A stretch of 49,535 nt of DNA, from positions 1-49,535 of the forward strand of contig NZ_JADHDV010000026.1 of NCBI RefSeq assembly GCF_016820515.1. Reading direction: 5' to 3'. The notes under the pieces are model-generated. The model ran no database searches. It saw only the letters and a program-made list of their open reading frames with translations, and was not told the DNA's origin. Positions 45,346 to 49,535 of this stretch are shown here, piece by piece; the stretch's first letter is position 1, and every line of letters starts with the position of its first letter. Both the position numbers and the translations under genes were made by a program. This DNA comes from Pseudoxanthomonas beigongshangi. GTDB taxonomy: Bacteria; Pseudomonadota; Gammaproteobacteria; Xanthomonadales; Xanthomonadaceae.

Positions 45346-46128
45346 CTACTTCAGCAGGACGAAGCCGTGCCGGCGAAAGATCGCGCCGGCTTCCGGCGAA
45401 GCGAGCCACTTCACCAGGGCATTCGCCTGCGCGTTGCGCTCGCCGCGCAGCGCGGCGACCGGATAGACGATGGGCGGATGGCTGTCGGCGGGAAAAGTCG
45501 CCACCACCCGCACCGCGGGTTCGGCGCGCGCATCGGACAGGTAGACGATGCCCAGCGGGGCCTCGCCGCGGGCGACCAGCATCAGCGCCGCGCGCACGCT
45601 TTCGGATTCGGCCAGGCGCGTCTCCACGCCCGGCCACTGGCCCAGTTTCTGCAGCGCCGCGCGCGCGTACTTGCCGGCCGGAACGGTGCGGGTCTGCCCG
45701 ACCGCCAGCCGGCCCTGGCCCAGTGCGGTCGCCAGCGATCCGGGCGTGGCCAGGTTCACCTGGCGCGTGCTCGCCTTGGGAGCAATCAGCACCAGCCGGT
45801 TGCCGAGCAGGTTGCGCCGCTGCGCCGGATCGAGTTTGCCGCGCTGCTGCAGGTAGTCCATCCATTCGAGATCGGCGGAGAAGAACACGTCGGCGGGCGC
45901 GGCCTGCTCGATCTGCCGCGCCAGCGCGGAACTGGCGGCGTAGGACACCCGGACCGGCGTGCCGGTGGCGCGCTGGTAGGCGGCGGCGGCCTCGTCCATC
46001 GACTCCTTGAGGCTGGCGGCGGCGAACACCGTCAGCGACGCGGGTTCCTGCGCCGGTGCAGTCGTGGTGAAGGCAAGTCCCAGGACCAGCAGGCTTGCCC
46101 AACGACGAAGCGGGAAGGGGTGGATCAT
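45346..46128 (-). CDS. modA: Molybdate-binding periplasmic protein ModA
   Basis: The 260-aa product binds molybdate/tungstate in the periplasm. The signal peptide (about 1-26, ending APAQE) is followed by [15 protein letters not shown] (oxyanion-binding Ser), [31 protein letters not shown] and the later GIVYLSDA block. The start at 46128 gives a normal ModA but lacks a good ribosome binding site. An in-frame ATG at 46266 would add 46 residues that look like a second signal sequence with an LAAC lipobox. It is the first gene of modABC, following an S1/P1 nuclease on the same strand. Confidence 0.94.
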   Translation of the reverse strand: MIHPFPLRRWASLLVLGLAFTTTAPAQEPASLTVFAAASLKESMDEAAAAYQRATGTPVRVSYAASSALARQIEQAAPADVFFSADLEWMDYLQQRGKLDPAQRRNLLGNRLVLIAPKASTRQVNLATPGSLATALGQGRLAVGQTRTVPAGKYARAALQKLGQWPGVETRLAESESVRAALMLVARGEAPLGIVYLSDARAEPAVRVVATFPADSHPPIVYPVAALRGERNAQANALVKWLASPEAGAIFRRHGFVLLK

Positions 46129-46291
46129 GGCGGGACTCTGCTCGGGTGCGCCAGGGAATGCCGTGGCGCGCGCCGCGTGCGAAACGCGCGCGATGGCGCG
46201 GGGCGCGCACGCCGCGAGCGCCGGCGGAGCGAATGCGAACAACGAAAACAAGCGTCGGACATTCATCGGGATGCGTCCTGGGCCGGGGGAT

Positions 46292-47125
46292 TCAGTGCGG
46301 GGCAAGCGCCGCGTTCAACAGCGATGCCAGGCGCGCGCCGCCCAGCCTCAGCTGGCGCTCGGCGATCGGCCGCTGCTGTTCGTAGTACGCGGTTTCCAGT
46401 TTGGCTCGGGCGGGATAGAAGCCCGGCGCGACGACAATCGCGCAGGATTGGCGCGCCCAGTCCGCCGAGGCGGGAGGCAGCGCGGCGGCCCGATCAGGCG
46501 GGGGAAGAGGCAGCGCGCGCAATACCCGCAGGTAACCGTCTTCATTCAGTCCGCGGCTGTTGAGCAGGCCACTGTCCCAGACCCGGTGCAGGTTGCCGCC
46601 CTTGCCCTGGTAGCTGGTCTGGAAATCGTTGCCGCCCTTGTCGCGCGCATAGCCGGCATGCAGCGGCTGGTGGGCATCGCCGACGAAATGGACGACGAAC
46701 TTCAGTGCCTGCAGGCGTTCGGCGTCCGGGCGCCTGGGGTCGGCGAGAATGGCGCTCTGCGCGCGGATCGCCTCGACCACGCATTTGCCGTCGGGGCAAT
46801 CACGCGCGGGCTGGTAACTGCAATCGTGTTCGCCGATGTTGACGTAGTGCCAGCGTGCGGTGGCCTTGCCGAGGTCGGGATCGTTCTCGCGCAGGTCATC
46901 GGCCCAGTTGGCGATGCCGGCGAGCGTGGGCTCGGCTTCGCCGCGCAGCAGGCGCTGGATTTCCGCGCGCGCCCGCGGATCCAGATCGGCTTCCGCCAGG
47001 CGTGCCACCAGCCGGTGTCCCAGCGGACCCCACGCGCCTGCGCGGGGCGCGAGCGGCAGGAGCAGGCAGAAGGAAAGGAATGCGGAAAAAACGGTGCGGG
47101 TCATGCCGGCCACTTTAACCGACAT
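46292..47125 (-). CDS. S1/P1 family nuclease
   Basis: The 277-aa product is a secreted zinc-dependent nuclease family member. A signal peptide ends AGA before a predicted mature N-terminal tryptophan (WGPLGHR), which in this family donates zinc ligands through its amino group. Other metal-site segments include [19 protein letters not shown] and the [13 protein letters not shown] block. These enzymes cleave single-stranded DNA or RNA and 3'-nucleotides, commonly for phosphate or nucleoside salvage. The ATG at 47125 has GGAG 6 bases upstream; an ATG at 47104 (seven codons later) is the alternative. It lies 24 bases after ompW. Confidence 0.93.
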   Translation of the reverse strand: MSVKVAGMTRTVFSAFLSFCLLLPLAPRAGAWGPLGHRLVARLAEADLDPRARAEIQRLLRGEAEPTLAGIANWADDLRENDPDLGKATARWHYVNIGEHDCSYQPARDCPDGKCVVEAIRAQSAILADPRRPDAERLQALKFVVHFVGDAHQPLHAGYARDKGGNDFQTSYQGKGGNLHRVWDSGLLNSRGLNEDGYLRVLRALPLPPPDRAAALPPASADWARQSCAIVVAPGFYPARAKLETAYYEQQRPIAERQLRLGGARLASLLNAALAPH

Positions 47126-47148
47126 GACCCGCTCCGGTGGTTACAGGC

Positions 47149-47772
47149 TTAGAACTTCAGCACATATGCCGCGCCGTAGACGAGCGGATCGATCTTGGCC
47201 TGGCCGAGCTTCACGCCGTCGAGCTTGACGTCGCTGTCGATGTCCATCCAGCGCACGTCCACGCGCACGGCGCCGCGTTCGCTGACCTTGAAATCCAGAC
47301 CGGCATGCGCGGCCAGGCCCCAGGAGTCCTTCAGCTTCAGCTTGCTGCCGGCGAGCGCGCCGCGGGTGTCTTCGCTGAAGAACGTGGTGTAGTTGACGCC
47401 CGCGCCCAGGAACGGCGACACCTTGCCCTGGCCGTTGAAGTGGTACTGCAGGGTGAAGGTCGGCGGCAGGTGCTTGGTGCTGCCGACCCGGCCCAGGCCC
47501 TTGATCTCGATGTCGTGCTTGAACGGCAGCGCGGCCAGCACTTCCAGGCCCAGGTTGTCGCGCAGGAAATATTCGAAGGTCACGGTCGGCTTGACGTCGC
47601 TGTCGATGTCCAGCGCCAGCGCGCCATTGGCCAGCTTGCCGTTGTCGGATTTCGGGTTGACCTGATGGACGCCGAAACCGAGCGTCCAGTCGCCCTTGGA
47701 TTGCGCGAAGGCGGGCAGCGCGGCGCCGGCGAGGGCAACGGCGAGAACGGCGGATACGAGGGGCTTGTTCAT
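47149..47772 (-). CDS. ompW: OmpW family outer-membrane protein
   Basis: The 207-aa product has a signal peptide (1 to about 23, ending AFA) and an eight-stranded small barrel. It begins GDWTLGFGVHQVNP, includes VTFEYFLRDNLGLEVLAALPFKH and FTLQYHF, and ends DPLVYGAAYVLKF with a terminal phenylalanine. OmpW proteins form a narrow hydrophobic channel. GAGAAGAAGAAG gives a purine-rich ribosome binding site. A perfect FNR/Anr-type palindrome lies about 75 bases upstream, suggesting oxygen-responsive control as for E. coli ompW. A short gap leads to the nuclease gene, which may be co-transcribed. Confidence 0.95.
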   Translation of the reverse strand: MNKPLVSAVLAVALAGAALPAFAQSKGDWTLGFGVHQVNPKSDNGKLANGALALDIDSDVKPTVTFEYFLRDNLGLEVLAALPFKHDIEIKGLGRVGSTKHLPPTFTLQYHFNGQGKVSPFLGAGVNYTTFFSEDTRGALAGSKLKLKDSWGLAAHAGLDFKVSERGAVRVDVRWMDIDSDVKLDGVKLGQAKIDPLVYGAAYVLKF

Positions 47773-47846
47773 GGGGCTTCTTCTTCTCGATGGGACGTGT
47801 GGGTGAATCGATGTGCGCAGTGTCCGCGCCGGCGCGGCGCGTCGCC

Positions 47847-49020
<1,174 letters not shown>

Positions 49021-49054
49021 CCAAGCCAACCGGGACTTTCCGGAAGCAATACGC

Positions 49055-49083
49055 GAAGGCGCCTGCGGGCGCCTTCCGCGTTT
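49055..49083 (+). terminator. Intrinsic terminator after gap
   Basis: A 9-bp stem (GAAGGCGCC/GGCGCCTTC) with TGCG loop is followed by CGCGTTTACG. Confidence 0.7.
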
Positions 49084-49234
49084 ACGGGTATCGCCGTGAT
49101 ATACCGGTTGGCCAGCGGGAGGCGACCCGGGGGCAGCTTCTTGCAATGCCCCGGGCTTTGCCGGAGGCTGCGGACGCGAATCCGGACGCGGACCCGACTT
49201 GCGGCGCGCGCCGGATCCATGACGAGGACGGGAA

Positions 49235-49535
49235 ATGGATGACTTGGCGGGAGTGTTGGTCCTGATCGGCCTGGCCGTGCTGGCGGTGCCGGTACTGCTG
49301 ATCCTGGCGCTGGTGTCGGTCGCCGGATTGAAACGGCGGGTCGCCGCGCTGGAACAGCAACTGGATGCGCTACGGAGAAACGCCGCGGCCGCCACGGGCG
49401 CGCCCGCGACGGAACAGGCGCGGCGCGCGACCGCACCGGTCCGCGAGCGGGTCCCGCCGGAGCCGCAAAGCGACGATGTGTCCACGCCCACGCCCACGCT
49501 CGCCGAGCTGATGCGCTCGTCCGCGCCCGAACAGG
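49235..49535 (+). CDS. DUF2339-type membrane protein, N-terminal part (runs off window)
   Basis: The visible 100 codons begin MDDLAGVLVLIGLAVLAVPV: one long membrane helix (residues 5-30), then GLKRRVAALEQQLDAL, a short coiled coil, then an Ala/Pro/Arg/Thr-rich linker. This helix/coiled coil/linker start is typical of DUF2339 proteins, large multi-pass membrane proteins (about 850-1000 aa) of unknown function. The purine-rich GAGGACGGGAA precedes the ATG. The gene continues past the window edge, so the family call rests on the N-terminus only. Confidence 0.65.
   Translation, partial: MDDLAGVLVLIGLAVLAVPVLLILALVSVAGLKRRVAALEQQLDALRRNAAAATGAPATEQARRATAPVRERVPPEPQSDDVSTPTPTLAELMRSSAPEQ

Overview
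This window is chromosomal core DNA of a high-GC gammaproteobacterium. The best fit is the Xanthomonadaceae/Lysobacteraceae (Lysobacter, Luteimonas, Pseudoxanthomonas group). The evidence is protein-level similarity recalled for rpoZ-spoT-ridA, recG, pilMNOPQ, the cysteine-free L31 and a family-typical hypothetical gene, plus GTAG-type and GTGGGAG-type REP hairpins typical of this lineage. The genus cannot be fixed from sequence alone. I saw no rRNA, tRNA, CRISPR array, phage or insertion sequence. Genes are densely packed and base composition looks even throughout.

Layout. Positions 1-3879 (minus strand) hold a compact run rph, VOC protein, rdgB, hemW, then a partial DUF1631 gene. Positions 3997-8196 (plus) hold yicC-gmk, rpoZ and spoT (RNA turnover, GMP kinase, RNA polymerase omega, stringent response), followed by two kinds of REP element and ridA. 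Positions 8792-14885 are an accessory block: an AraC-type regulator divergent from a beta-helix lipoprotein, a diheme c-type cytochrome lipoprotein and a TonB-dependent receptor. This block is the least characterised system here. Then come recG, a nucleoside hydrolase, rpmE2, gltA, a lineage-specific hypothetical gene, and mrcA divergent from the complete type IV pilus alignment operon pilMNOPQ (23505-28516).

Positions 28687-35484 form one tightly overlapped six-gene operon (MoxR ATPase, DUF58, DUF4381, two VWA proteins, BatD-like), a MoxR/Bat module predicted to assemble or protect envelope proteins. Next are a DAACS dicarboxylate symporter, transketolase, an acetyl-CoA hydrolase/transferase family protein, a BlaI/BlaR1-type circuit whose peptidase carries a TonB-like C-terminal domain, a molybdate ABC transporter (modABC, with a short ModC), an S1/P1 nuclease, ompW preceded by a perfect FNR/Anr-type palindrome, gap (GAPDH), and the start of a DUF2339 membrane protein that runs off the window.

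Regulatory sequence that can be read directly includes consensus-like promoters before rpoZ, rpmE2, pilM and blaI, two BlaI-like dyads over the blaI promoter, a Shine-Dalgarno-occluding hairpin before the DAACS transporter, and an 11-C homopolymer abutting the rdgB start codon. Functional assignments rest on reading motifs and family memory; no database search was run.
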